DNA of 64,000 nucleotides, taken from contig JAJFFK010000034.1 of the NCBI GenBank assembly GCA_021776655.1, positions 1 to 64,000 of the forward strand, given 5' to 3'. Within the stretch, counting starts at the first letter, position 1. Every line of letters begins with the position of its first letter. Source of the DNA: Henriciella sp. (lineage in GTDB: Bacteria > Pseudomonadota > Alphaproteobacteria > Caulobacterales > Hyphomonadaceae). Of the stretch, positions 16,727 to 25,491 are shown one piece after another. The notes under the pieces are model-generated. The model had not been told where the DNA came from. It searched no databases and worked only from the letters and a program-made list of their open reading frames with translations. The translations under genes and the position numbers were made by a program.

Positions 16727-17191
16727 TTGACCGACACTCGCTCTGACAATGAGCCCGCACGAACCGATGCCGACATGCTCGCGCGGTTTCAAAACTCCAG
16801 GAAACGCCCGCCCTGCTCTGACACATTAGGCATGCGCCTGACCGAAGTTGAGCAAGCGACAAAGCGCATCCGCATGGACTTTGACGTGCCACAAATGTTT
16901 GCCAATCCGACCGGCGCGGTCCAGGGCGGCTTCATTGCAGCCATGCTGGACGAGGCGATGAGCACATGCTGCATCATCGCCTCAAACGTCACCATGACGG
17001 CGCCAACGCTCGAAATGAAAACCTCTTACCTGCGCCGCCTGATGCCCGGCCCGGCGCATGTTGAGGCAACGATCCTCAAATGGGGGCGCTCGGCAGCGTT
17101 CATGGAAGCTGAATGCTTTGATGAAGACGGAAGGCTCGTCGCCAAAGCCACCGCGACCGCCCTGCCCATGCCCTTCAAACGCTTGTCATAA
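16727..17191 (+). CDS. PaaI-family hotdog thioesterase
   Basis: A protein of up to 154 residues with the PaaI/YiiD hotdog fold. The signature is FANPTGAVQGGFIAAMLDEAM, in which the N-x-x-G...GG helix binds the acyl-CoA and the aspartate in MLDE is the likely catalytic acid. Strands MTAPTLEMKTSYLRRLMPGPAHVEATI and AAFMEAECFDEDGRLVAKATAT complete the fold. It should hydrolyse an acyl-CoA thioester; the substrate is unknown. The start is uncertain: the TTG at 16727 follows sspB by 5 bases, while the first ATG is at 16775. A paralogous gene follows 8 bases downstream. Confidence 0.85.
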   Translation: MTDTRSDNEPARTDADMLARFQNSRKRPPCSDTLGMRLTEVEQATKRIRMDFDVPQMFANPTGAVQGGFIAAMLDEAMSTCCIIASNVTMTAPTLEMKTSYLRRLMPGPAHVEATILKWGRSAAFMEAECFDEDGRLVAKATATALPMPFKRLS

Positions 17192-17199
17192 GGCTTCAA

Positions 17200-17637
17200 A
17201 TGACAGATCGCGGCGCAACTGAATACTATTGGGACAAGACCCTCACATCGGATGACTTGCCGCCAGCAACCGCCTTTCTAGGCTTCGAGCTCATCTCTAT
17301 CGACACGGAGAAAGGCATCTGTGAGGCGCATTTTATCTTGCCGCCGCAAGCGGCCAATCCGGGTGGCAACGCGCAAGGGGGCTTCATCACCGCGATGCTC
17401 GATGAGGTCATGTCTGTAGCTGGATCCGTCGTTCAACCCTCGCCCGCAATGTCGCCAACCCTGCAAATGACCACCAGCTTCATCCGCCCGGTTGCAATCG
17501 GTGAACGCCTGAAAGCACGCGGCGAAACTGTCCGCCAAGACCGCGCCGCTATCTTTACCCAAGGTTGGCTCTGAGGCGATAATGGCAAGCTGCCTGCGCA
17601 AGCGACCGCGCGTTGCATACCGCGCTCACTCGCCTGA
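17200..17637 (+). pseudogene. PaaI-family thioesterase interrupted by an in-frame TGA
   Basis: This is a second hotdog thioesterase next to its paralogue. Codons 1-124 encode a normal fold core (AANPGGNAQGGFITAMLDEVM, then TLQMTTSFIRPVAIGERLKARGE and AAIFTQGWL). A TGA at 17572-17574 then interrupts it. The same frame continues for 20 more codons as GDNGKLPAQATARC..., which is exactly the final strand expected of the family, to a stop at 17637. A single change from CGA or another sense codon to TGA explains this. A hotdog protein lacking its last strand is probably unstable, though readthrough or a sequencing error is possible. Confidence 0.72.
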
Positions 17638-17759
17638 TGGCTAGCCAATTGGGTTCAGACCCTAACGCTACATGAAATTACAGACAGGCAGAGGATTTGA
17701 TTTGCACTGATGCACAATATACGTAACAATATTTGCAGTAGAGTTCAGGGGAAATTGGT

Positions 17760-17903
17760 ATGGAACGAACGATCAGCAAACAGCTGTTCTGGTCATTATT
17801 GATTATTATTCCGCTCGTCGGAATATTAATGGGATTTCTACTGTCGTCTGAAGCCGAGACGGGCGCGACAGCCTCAAGCATCCAGGCCGAAGCGGGCAAG
17901 TGA
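17760..17903 (+). CDS. Small single-pass membrane protein
   Basis: A 47-residue frame. It has a short basic N-terminus (MERTISKQLF), one strong hydrophobic helix (WSLLIIIPLVGILMGFLL) and a Glu/Ala/Ser-rich tail. AGGGGA lies 9 bases before the ATG. It has the make-up of a real small inner-membrane protein, but no homologue is recognised and there is no operon partner. Confidence 0.5.
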   Translation: MERTISKQLFWSLLIIIPLVGILMGFLLSSEAETGATASSIQAEAGK

Positions 17904-17924
17904 TCGAAGCTGATAGTTCAGCCT

Positions 17925-18323
17925 CTAGAGCATCGACTTTATTGTTTCGATCGCAATCAGAATGATGCCAATAATGCTGACGGCCCACGCGAAAGAGCGC
18001 AGGTAAGGTATGGCCAACAGGTAACACAGGGCAAAGACAAGCCGCCCGGCGAGATATAGTCCTGCTCCACAAATCGTCAGATCGCTGGATATATTCATTG
18101 CCTGCAACACCAGGATGAGCGGAACAAACATCACCATACCCTCAATATGATTTGCGATCGTTCGAGCGATACGTAATTGCAACGCTGAATAGTCCCGCTT
18201 GGCATCGCGCCCTCCCAGGCCCCACGCGAACCCCTGATTGACAGGCACCAAGCCACCTTGAAACATCAGGAGCACAAACAGGATCAACACGGTTCCAACT
18301 ATCGCTTGCAGTTCAAAGGGCAT
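17925..18323 (-). CDS. MAPEG-family membrane protein
   Basis: A 132-residue four-helix inner-membrane protein of the MAPEG group (membrane-associated proteins in eicosanoid and glutathione metabolism). Hydrophobic helices lie at about residues 5-25, 58-80, 85-107 and 112-130. The family-typical polar stretch RIARTIANHIEG (with ANHIE where MAPEG proteins have an N-x-x-E helix) follows the first loop, and GRLVFALCYLLAIPYLRSFAW matches the third helix. The ATG at 18323 is chosen because GGAG lies 7 bases upstream. It diverges from an HxlR regulator with a shared palindrome between them, so it is likely that regulator's target. Confidence 0.85.
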   Translation of the reverse strand: MPFELQAIVGTVLILFVLLMFQGGLVPVNQGFAWGLGGRDAKRDYSALQLRIARTIANHIEGMVMFVPLILVLQAMNISSDLTICGAGLYLAGRLVFALCYLLAIPYLRSFAWAVSIIGIILIAIETIKSML

Positions 18324-18343
18324 GACATTCTCCATTTTATAGT

Positions 18344-18362
18344 AACTACATTGTTTGTAGTT
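18344..18362. promoter_or_regulatory. Candidate HxlR operator palindrome
   Basis: AACTACA and TGTAGTT form a perfect 7-bp inverted repeat with a 5-base spacer (TTGTT). It lies 21 bases upstream of the MAPEG start codon and 39 bases upstream of the divergent HxlR start. Dimeric HxlR regulators bind such palindromes between themselves and a divergent target. Confidence 0.65.
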
Positions 18363-18400
18363 TATAGAAATTGTCAAGCGCATCCACTAGAGTCACCCAT

Positions 18401-18721
18401 ATGATCAAAAAACACCTCCCTCTCTGCCCGGTTTCACGAACCGCATTCATCATCGGATCGCGCTGGACCAGCGAGATTATTCGCGAATTGGTTGACCATG
18501 GCCCGCGCCGATTCTCTGATCTGGAAGCTGCCTTGGTTGGAATCGCCCCGAACACATTGTCGAACCGGCTGAAAATGCTTGAGGATCATAGCGTGGTGGA
18601 GCGGAAGATATACGATACCCACCCGCCGCGATCAGACTACCGGCTAACGGCACGCGGCGAAAAGATGCGACCGATTATCGACGCGATGCGCAATTGGGGT
18701 CGCAGCAAACCGTCACCGTGA
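18401..18721 (+). CDS. HxlR-family transcriptional regulator
   Basis: A 106-residue winged-helix regulator. It begins with the family's PLCPVSRTAFIIGSRWTSEIIRELVDHGPRRFSDLE pattern, in which the early cysteine can sense electrophiles or oxidants, and continues through the recognition helix (IAPNTLSNRLKMLEDHSVVERKIYDTHPPRSDYRLTARGE). The ATG at 18401 is used; an in-frame TTG at 18371 would run into the operator region. It probably controls the divergent MAPEG gene and itself. Confidence 0.9.
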   Translation: MIKKHLPLCPVSRTAFIIGSRWTSEIIRELVDHGPRRFSDLEAALVGIAPNTLSNRLKMLEDHSVVERKIYDTHPPRSDYRLTARGEKMRPIIDAMRNWGRSKPSP

Positions 18722-18730
18722 GCCTCGCGC

Positions 18731-20005
18731 CTAGGTTTCGCGAGCTCTCTGACGGGCGATCAGCGCTTCAACGAAATTGATGTGGCCGCGCAGATGATAC
18801 AATTCATCATTATACGAGACCGGCACATCGACCTGACCCACTTCGTGCTGCAGCGCCTGAATTTCGTCCAGAACGCGTTGGCGAGACGCAATATTATCGG
18901 CGGCAAGGCCGCGTTGTTCAAGATCGTGCAGGTCATCGTACCAGACATAAATTTTTCGGCGAATACGCCAGCGATAGACCGGCGGTGCCACCTGCATCAA
19001 AGGGATCAGCAATGTGATCAACGGGATCAGAAACACCCAGGCGCGTTCAAGAAAATTCGCAGTACTGAACGAGAAATACCGCCGCAAGAATGTCGGCCCA
19101 TTGCGGTAATATCGCCGTGCCTCATCCGAGAGAGGCAGATCAACGGCAACCGGATCTGGAAACTGCCCCGCACGCGTCAAGATCGACCCTTCACCGTGGA
19201 TCGGCTCGGCGGTCTCGATCAAGACAGACTGGATCGCCGGATGCAATCCATCGCGCACACCAAGTTGCGCGATCGCAACAACCATCGAAATATCTGTCGT
19301 CGGCTGATTTGCTTGCAGGTCAACGACGCCCTCATATAGCGTCGCCGGTACGAGTGATGGATAAATCATCGACAAAGCCTGGGCCCGGCGCACGGCGAGC
19401 AGTAGAACAGAAGGGTCGCCAAGCAATTGCTCGACATAGGGCGCATTAACCGAGGCTGCGAACACAGCAGCATCGACTTGCCCATTGATCAGCGCGGTGG
19501 CGGCAGAATTACCGCCCAGAGCGATCAAATCCCCCCAATCACCGCCCCAGTCAGCTTGCAATTGCTCGGTCAATGTCCGTGTACCAGATCCGACGGGCCC
19601 AGCGGCCAGCCGCACAGACCGCAAATCTCCAAATGTCCCGATCGCAAGATCACTACGCACGAAAATCCAATACGGTTCGGCAAACATTCCGCCAAGTGAC
19701 TGGGCCTGTGTATCTCCGGCGGCCGCTGCCAAACCACCCTGCAGGAATGCCACATCCGCCTCACCTGCATCGAGGCGTGCATAATTTTCAATCGTTCCGG
19801 CGGTTTCCAGAATTTCGACCTCAATACCGTGAACCGCCAAGCGATCCTGATAGATTTTCGCCAGGCGATAATATTGGCCATCTATGCTCCCCGCCGCAAA
19901 AACGATCTGCCGGGGCGGTGCCGGAGAGACAAACCGCATCATCACCACGACCAAAACCAGCGCGAGCAAGCCCAAAGGCACATAGACTTTCAGGACGTCT
20001 TTCAT
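18731..20005 (-). CDS. TAXI-family solute-binding protein with membrane anchor and coiled coil
   Basis: A 424-residue protein. A signal-anchor helix (residues about 7-24) leads to a TAXI-type periplasmic binding domain (about 34-310): it opens IVFAAGSIDGQYYRLAKIY, has ILETAGTIENYARLDAGEADVAFLQGG, and has GSGTRTLTEQL. A second hydrophobic helix at about 327-347 returns the chain to the cytoplasm, where an RWRIRRKIYVWYDDLHDLE coiled-coil segment ends the protein. In this architecture the protein lacks adjacent TRAP permease genes, as here, which suggests sensing or a stand-alone role instead of transport. It diverges from ftsH across 158 bases. Confidence 0.85.
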   Translation of the reverse strand: MKDVLKVYVPLGLLALVLVVVMMRFVSPAPPRQIVFAAGSIDGQYYRLAKIYQDRLAVHGIEVEILETAGTIENYARLDAGEADVAFLQGGLAAAAGDTQAQSLGGMFAEPYWIFVRSDLAIGTFGDLRSVRLAAGPVGSGTRTLTEQLQADWGGDWGDLIALGGNSAATALINGQVDAAVFAASVNAPYVEQLLGDPSVLLLAVRRAQALSMIYPSLVPATLYEGVVDLQANQPTTDISMVVAIAQLGVRDGLHPAIQSVLIETAEPIHGEGSILTRAGQFPDPVAVDLPLSDEARRYYRNGPTFLRRYFSFSTANFLERAWVFLIPLITLLIPLMQVAPPVYRWRIRRKIYVWYDDLHDLEQRGLAADNIASRQRVLDEIQALQHEVGQVDVPVSYNDELYHLRGHINFVEALIARQRARET

Positions 20006-20163
20006 GTTTTCGTCTCTCTTTTAACGCGAATCCAACACCTAAATTGGCGTAATCGGGCCGATAAGTGTATCCTTTGCAGAACATTGTCAGGTTTTGAGTC
20101 GTTTTCGCTAAACCTATCCCCTATATCAATGTTGTACACGTAGCTGAATGTCTGGACGTTTCG

Positions 20164-22077
20164 ATGAACACGCGCAACCTTGCTGTCTGGGGCCTGATCG
20201 CTGCCCTGCTTCTTGGCCTTCTTGTAGTGATGCAAAGCAATCCTGCCCAGGCGGGCGCGGAACGCTATGATATTTCGCAAGTTTACGAGCTGGCGCAGCA
20301 AGGCAAAATCAGTGAAGTCACGATCACGCCAACCAAAATCACTGGCGTCACTACCGAGAACCAACGGTTCTTCGCGCAGAAAAGTCAGGATTTTGGCGCC
20401 ACACGCGAACGCCTGATCGAAGCGGGCGTTCCGTCAGTCGTCGATGATCCAAACACCGGATTCAATATGGGCGACCTGTTGATGAGCTTGCTGCCGATCA
20501 TCTTCATCCTGGCTATCCTTTTATTCTTCATGCGTCAGATGCAAGGCGGCGGCGGTGGCCGCGGCGCGATGAGTTTTGGAAAATCCAAGGCGCGCCTACT
20601 GACCGAGAAACAAGGCCGCGTCACTTTCGATGATGTCGCTGGTGTCGACGAAGCCAAAGAAGAGCTTGAAGAGGTCGTCGACTTTCTCAAAGACCCATCC
20701 AAGTTTCAACGCCTTGGCGGGAAAATCCCCAAAGGCGCGCTTCTGGTCGGACCACCGGGAACAGGTAAAACGCTTCTGGCCCGTGCCATCGCAGGTGAAG
20801 CTGGCGTACCTTTCTTCACCATTTCCGGTTCGGATTTTGTTGAAATGTTCGTCGGCGTTGGCGCTAGCCGTGTCCGCGACATGTTCGAACAGGCCAAGCG
20901 CAATGCGCCATGCATCATCTTCATTGACGAGATCGATGCGGTTGGCCGGTCACGCGGTGCCGGACTTGGCGGCGGCAATGATGAGCGCGAGCAGACACTG
21001 AACCAGCTTCTCGTCGAAATGGACGGGTTTGAAGCCAATGAAGGTATTATCATTATCGCTGCCACCAACCGCCCCGATGTGCTCGATCCTGCGCTGCTGC
21101 GTCCGGGCCGATTCGACCGGCAGGTCACTGTTGGCAATCCTGATATTATTGGCCGCGAGAAAATCCTCAAGGTCCACATGCGCAATGTCCCCCTATCAAA
21201 GGACGTGAAGCCGAAGATCATCGCGCGCGGAACGCCTGGTTTCTCCGGCGCGGATCTGGCCAATCTGGTCAATGAAGCCGCCTTGCTGGCAGCGCGGCGC
21301 GGCAAGCGTGTGGTCGCGATGAAAGAATTCGAGGACGCCAAAGACAAAGTCATGATGGGGCCAGAGCGCCGCTCCATGGTGATGTCGATGGAAGAAAAAG
21401 AACTCACCGCCTGGCATGAAGCAGGCCATGCAATTGTTGCGATGTATGTGCCAAAGGCTGACCCGATCCATAAGGCCACAATCATTCCGCGCGGGCGCGC
21501 GCTCGGCATGGTGATGCAGCTGCCTGAAGGTGACAAGCTGTCAATGTCGCTAATCGAAATGACCTCGCGTCTTGCCATCATTATGGGCGGGCGGATTGCC
21601 GAGGAAGAAAAATTCGGCATGGACAATGTTACAGCTGGCGCTGCATCGGATATTCAACAGGCGACCCGCCTTGCCCGCGCCATGGTCACAAGCTGGGGTC
21701 TGTCGGATGCCATCGGTCCGGTTGATTACGGCAATGACCAGAACCAGGTCTTTCTTGGTCAGCAATTGATGCAATCCTCTTCAGTGTCTGAAGAGACGTC
21801 GCGCAAGATCGAGGAAGAAGTCCGCAAACTGATCCAGCAAGGCATGGATGATGCGCGCAAGGTGATGACCAAACACCGCAAGGAATGGATCGCCGTGGCG
21901 GAAGCTCTGCTTGAGTATGAGACCCTGACAGGTGATGAGATCAAGGATCTGATTGACGGCAAAGGCATTGACCGTCCGGACGAGCCCGATGAGCCCAGCG
22001 GGTCAAGCTCGGCTGTTCCGGTGATCGGTAAGCGTCGCAAGGGCAAAGACTTTGGCGGCGAGCCTGAACCGGCATAG
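20164..22077 (+). CDS. ftsH: ATP-dependent zinc metalloprotease FtsH
   Basis: A 637-residue membrane-anchored AAA+ protease for quality control of membrane and regulatory proteins. The order is: TM1 (about residues 7-23), a short periplasmic domain, TM2 (about 103-121), then the AAA module. That module has Walker A GPPGTGKT near 196-203, Walker [12 protein letters not shown] and the second-region-of-homology [20 protein letters not shown]. The M41 zinc site HEAGH lies near 418-422. A Gly/Ser/charged tail ends the protein. The ATG at 20164 gives the usual alphaproteobacterial N-terminus. A BolA-family gene follows 12 bases later. Confidence 0.97.
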   Translation: MNTRNLAVWGLIAALLLGLLVVMQSNPAQAGAERYDISQVYELAQQGKISEVTITPTKITGVTTENQRFFAQKSQDFGATRERLIEAGVPSVVDDPNTGFNMGDLLMSLLPIIFILAILLFFMRQMQGGGGGRGAMSFGKSKARLLTEKQGRVTFDDVAGVDEAKEELEEVVDFLKDPSKFQRLGGKIPKGALLVGPPGTGKTLLARAIAGEAGVPFFTISGSDFVEMFVGVGASRVRDMFEQAKRNAPCIIFIDEIDAVGRSRGAGLGGGNDEREQTLNQLLVEMDGFEANEGIIIIAATNRPDVLDPALLRPGRFDRQVTVGNPDIIGREKILKVHMRNVPLSKDVKPKIIARGTPGFSGADLANLVNEAALLAARRGKRVVAMKEFEDAKDKVMMGPERRSMVMSMEEKELTAWHEAGHAIVAMYVPKADPIHKATIIPRGRALGMVMQLPEGDKLSMSLIEMTSRLAIIMGGRIAEEEKFGMDNVTAGAASDIQQATRLARAMVTSWGLSDAIGPVDYGNDQNQVFLGQQLMQSSSVSEETSRKIEEEVRKLIQQGMDDARKVMTKHRKEWIAVAEALLEYETLTGDEIKDLIDGKGIDRPDEPDEPSGSSSAVPVIGKRRKGKDFGGEPEPA

Positions 22078-22089
22078 AGGCGCAATCAA

Positions 22090-22320
22090 ATGGCAATGAC
22101 CCGCGACAGGCTGCAAGGCTTTCTGTTTGAAGCTTTCCCCGACGCCGAGATTACCCTCACCGATCTGATGGGTGACAATGATCACTGGCAGGCGGAAATT
22201 GTCTCGGCGAAGTTTTCCGGCAAGACCCGCGTCGCCCAGCATCAACTGGTTTACGCTGCCTTGAAGGGCAAAATGGGTGGCGAATTGCACGCGCTCGCGC
22301 TGAAGACTCGGGCCCCTTAG
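22090..22320 (+). CDS. BolA/IbaG family protein
   Basis: A 76-residue BolA-fold protein. The family helix-turn and strand pattern is clear: DRLQGFLFEAFPDAEITLTDLMGDNDHWQAEIVSAKFSGKTRVAQHQLVYAALKGKMGGELHALALKT. The H in DNDHW and the conserved RVAQHQLVY region (with the histidine used in Fe-S cluster contacts with monothiol glutaredoxins) are present. It is the short IbaG-like class, which also appears beside a Grx4-type gene in other genomes; none is seen here. It is close behind ftsH. Confidence 0.88.
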   Translation: MAMTRDRLQGFLFEAFPDAEITLTDLMGDNDHWQAEIVSAKFSGKTRVAQHQLVYAALKGKMGGELHALALKTRAP

Positions 22321-22394
22321 AGACCCCTATACAGGGTTCCATCGGTTGCGATCTTGATCTAGCGTGAGCCATAATAGCGGCTGGGGAGACAGGT

Positions 22395-23588
22395 GTGAGC
22401 GACAACAAGCCAGAGGCTGATACGTCTTACCAATACAAACAGCGTGAAATCCCGGAAATGGGTCATCGTGGCTTCAAATTTGGCGAAGGCAAGATCTCTG
22501 GCACCCTGGCTTGCGCGCTGGGCGTACTGAGCTTCTTGACTGTTCTTTGCTATAAGTTTCCAGAATATCTGACGACGCCGGAACTGCGCGAAGCCTATGA
22601 TCCGTGGATCCTGCAAGAGGTGTTGAAATATGGCATGTGGGCCTCGTTGGCCTTTGCCACACTGACCTTTGTTATTGGCGGGAAGTATCGGCGACTGGCG
22701 GCAATAGGCGCGCTGATGACCGTCGCTGGCATGGCACTGGGCGGGTATAATATTGAAACCGGATATGTCGGGCCAAGCGCGATCTCATTCGGGCTCGACT
22801 GGCTGGTTCTGGCCTTTTTGGTCTCGGCAATCCTGTTTATTTTTCTTGAGAAAGTCTTCCCTAAATACCGCGAGCAGGCGGTGCTACGCCCGGATTGGCA
22901 ACTCGATTCCTTTTACTTCGCCTTCAATCACCTTCTGGTCACTGTCTTGTTGCTGGTTGGCAATTACTTCGTCGCAGAATATTTCGGCTGGGCGGTGAGT
23001 AAAAGCTTCCAGGCCTGGGTACAGACCCTGCCGCTTTGGGCGCAAGTGGTTGGCTTGCTGCTGTGCGCGGATTTCGTTCTATACTGGTCGCACCGGACTT
23101 TCCATGAGCATCCCAAGCTGTGGAAAATCCATGCTGTGCACCATTCGGTTGAACATATGGACTGGATGGCAGGGTCGCGGAACCATGTGGTTCAAACCTT
23201 TGTCGACCGCTGTATGGCAATGGTGCCGCTCTATCTACTCGGGACCAGTAAAGAGGCGCTGGATATCTATGTCGCGTTCGCAGCGTTTCAGGCCGTGTAT
23301 GTACATGCGAATGTCCACATTCCGGTCGGGCCACTGAAATACATCTTGTGTACGCCGCAATACCACCACTGGCATCACAGCTCCGAGACCCCCGCCATCG
23401 ACACCAATTACGCCGTGCACACGCCGATCTATGACATGCTGTTTGGCACCTATCATATGCCTGGCAAGCACTGGCCGGCGCATTATGGCACGGTCAAGCC
23501 ACTGCCGAAGACTTTCCTCAAACAACTTGCCTATCCGTTTAAAGCCGAGGCGGGTGACGACCCGGCTGTGGATGTGCCACCGTCCTGA
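22395..23588 (+). CDS. Fatty acid hydroxylase superfamily protein (sterol desaturase type)
   Basis: A 397-residue di-iron membrane enzyme. The histidine boxes are all present: HRTFHEH near residues 233-239, HAVHHS near 248-253 and HHWHHS near 320-325. Several hydrophobic helices lie at about 38-56, 80-97, 103-120, 134-152 and 176-198. Family members hydroxylate or desaturate lipids (fatty acids, sterols, carotenoids), and the substrate is unknown. The GTG at 22395 follows a GGGGAGACAG ribosome site. Confidence 0.85.
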   Translation: MSDNKPEADTSYQYKQREIPEMGHRGFKFGEGKISGTLACALGVLSFLTVLCYKFPEYLTTPELREAYDPWILQEVLKYGMWASLAFATLTFVIGGKYRRLAAIGALMTVAGMALGGYNIETGYVGPSAISFGLDWLVLAFLVSAILFIFLEKVFPKYREQAVLRPDWQLDSFYFAFNHLLVTVLLLVGNYFVAEYFGWAVSKSFQAWVQTLPLWAQVVGLLLCADFVLYWSHRTFHEHPKLWKIHAVHHSVEHMDWMAGSRNHVVQTFVDRCMAMVPLYLLGTSKEALDIYVAFAAFQAVYVHANVHIPVGPLKYILCTPQYHHWHHSSETPAIDTNYAVHTPIYDMLFGTYHMPGKHWPAHYGTVKPLPKTFLKQLAYPFKAEAGDDPAVDVPPS

Positions 23589-23685
23589 CTTGACGGTTTG
23601 CTGCGCCGCCTCTACGCCGCGCGACTTCTGATAACCCCCGATCCGCGTTTGAACCGCGGCGGTTGGACAAGTGGAGCATTCCCAA

Positions 23686-24630
23686 ATGGGCAGACAGCGT
23701 AAACGCAAAGGCGATCCGGTGCATGGCTGGCTGGCCGTGGACAAACCCAAGGACGTCACCTCAACCCGCGTGGTGAGCATCCTCAAGCGGTTATATAATG
23801 CCCAAAAGACCGGGCATGGCGGCACGCTCGACCCGCTCGCCGATGGTATCTTGCCGATCGCGTTTGGCGAAGCGACCAAGACCGCGCAATGGGCGATGGA
23901 TTGCGACAAGGAATACGTGTTCACGGTCGAGTGGGGCATTTCCACGGCAAGCCAGGACAAAGAGGGCGAGGTCACCGCGACCAGTGATGTGCGTCCGGTA
24001 CGCGCCGATATCGAAGCCGTTTTGCCCGCATTCATTGGCGACATTCAACAAGTGCCGCCGAAATATTCGGCGATTAAAATTGCCGGTGAGCGAGCCTATG
24101 ATCTCGCCCGCGACGGCGAAGACTTTGAGATCCCATCGCGGCAAGTGACGGTGTATGAGGCCGAGCTGCTCGATGTGCCGGACGCCGATCATGCGGTGAT
24201 CAAAGTTGTGTCAGGCAAGGGGTTTTATGTCCGGGCGATGGCGCGCGATCTGGCCATGGCACTTGGCACAGAGGGGCATGTGTCACAGCTGCGCCGCACC
24301 CGTGTCGGGCCGATGGATGAAGCGGCGTCGATTACGCTGGCGACGCTTGCGGCGCTGGCCGAGGACAAGGATGGCTTGATGGCGGCGCTGTCACCGCTGG
24401 AAACCGTGCTGGACGATATTGCCACGATTGGCATTGATGCTGGGGATATGGCGAACATCAAACAGGGCCGCGAGATTGTCTTGCTGCCGCATCTGGTCGA
24501 GCAATGGCGTGCTGAGAAAAACGATGACCCTGAGGATCGATTGGCCCTGACCGTGTGTGATGGCCAAGCCGTAGCTTTGGGCGAGGTCCGCGCCGGACGG
24601 TTTCGCCCTAGCAAAGTGTTCCAGCTTTAG
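23686..24630 (+). CDS. truB: tRNA pseudouridine(55) synthase
   Basis: A 314-residue enzyme that makes pseudouridine-55 in the T loop of tRNAs. It opens KGDPVHGWLAVDKPKDVTS and has the catalytic aspartate in GGTLDPLADG near residue 49. The conserved YSAIKIAGERAYDLAR, the thumb region and the SGKGFYVRAMARDLA segment follow. The C-terminal half is slightly extended, with an acidic insert (EKNDDPEDR). An ATG at 23686 is used; the upstream GTG at 23671 is possible. In many relatives truB sits directly before rpsO; here two other genes separate them. Confidence 0.95.
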   Translation: MGRQRKRKGDPVHGWLAVDKPKDVTSTRVVSILKRLYNAQKTGHGGTLDPLADGILPIAFGEATKTAQWAMDCDKEYVFTVEWGISTASQDKEGEVTATSDVRPVRADIEAVLPAFIGDIQQVPPKYSAIKIAGERAYDLARDGEDFEIPSRQVTVYEAELLDVPDADHAVIKVVSGKGFYVRAMARDLAMALGTEGHVSQLRRTRVGPMDEAASITLATLAALAEDKDGLMAALSPLETVLDDIATIGIDAGDMANIKQGREIVLLPHLVEQWRAEKNDDPEDRLALTVCDGQAVALGEVRAGRFRPSKVFQL

Positions 24631-24679
24631 CTTTACAGTGCCTCGTCGGCCTATAAGCTAATAGCTTTAGGAGGCCAAT

Positions 24680-25489
24680 ATGGGAGGCAATGCACACGAA
24701 TTTGTTGGCGATATTCCACGCCATTATGATCAAGGTCTTGGTCCGGTTCTGTTTGAGGACTATGCCGCTGATCTGGCCCGGCGGGCGGCAGCCTTAACGC
24801 CAGGCAAAGTACTGGAGCTGGCGGCGGGGACGGGCATTGTTAGCCGCGCGCTGCGCAATCAATTGCCGAACGGCAGCCATCTAACTGTCACCGACCTGAA
24901 CCCGCCAATGCTGGGCGTGGCACAGGCCAAGTTTGCAGCCGATGAGGGCGTCTCGTTTCAGCAGGCCGACGCGCTTGATCTGGGCTTTTCTGAGAACAGT
25001 TTTGACCTGCTCGTTTGTCAGTTCGGGGTGATGTTCTTTCCAGATAAATTGGCGTCGTACAAAGAAGCAGCGCGGGTTCTAAAACCCGGCGGGACTTATT
25101 TGTTAAGCACGTGGGGAAGTATGGAAGACAACCCTTTTTCGCAAATCACTTACAATCTTTCGGCAGAGTTCTTCCCGAACAATCCGCCGGGCTTCTATCT
25201 GGTGCCGTTTTCTTGCGCTGATCCGGCGCCGATTGAAGCTGAGTTGCGCGAAGCCGGGTTTGGCGACGTCAGTCACGAGGTGATTTCCTACAGCAAAACC
25301 GTTTCAGGTTTTGAGGCATTCGCGCGTGGCCTGATCTATGGCAATCCGACGATTGATGAGATGGGCGGCGCGGAGCCTGCTAAAATTGAAACCATGGTCG
25401 AGTTCTTGGCGCAACGTTTCGTGCAGGAATGGGGCACGGCCCCAACGCAAATTCCGCTAAAGGCGACGGCGTTTTCGGCGCAATTATAG
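24680..25489 (+). CDS. Class I SAM-dependent methyltransferase
   Basis: A 269-residue methyltransferase of the UbiE/COQ5-like group. Motif I is VLELAAGTGIVSRAL near residues 44-58, and an acidic loop follows in TVTDLNPPMLGVAQAK. Motif II is FSENSFDLLVCQFGVMFFPD, and the ARVLKPGGTYLLSTWG segment is motif III. Substrate unknown. An AGGAGG ribosome site lies 6 bases before the ATG. It converges with the enoyl-CoA hydratase gene with only 2 bases between stops. Confidence 0.88.
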   Translation: MGGNAHEFVGDIPRHYDQGLGPVLFEDYAADLARRAAALTPGKVLELAAGTGIVSRALRNQLPNGSHLTVTDLNPPMLGVAQAKFAADEGVSFQQADALDLGFSENSFDLLVCQFGVMFFPDKLASYKEAARVLKPGGTYLLSTWGSMEDNPFSQITYNLSAEFFPNNPPGFYLVPFSCADPAPIEAELREAGFGDVSHEVISYSKTVSGFEAFARGLIYGNPTIDEMGGAEPAKIETMVEFLAQRFVQEWGTAPTQIPLKATAFSAQL

Positions 25490-25491
25490 GT

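Noticed and set aside
18731-20005. Complete TRAP transporter
   Set aside because: No permease gene is next to it on either strand.
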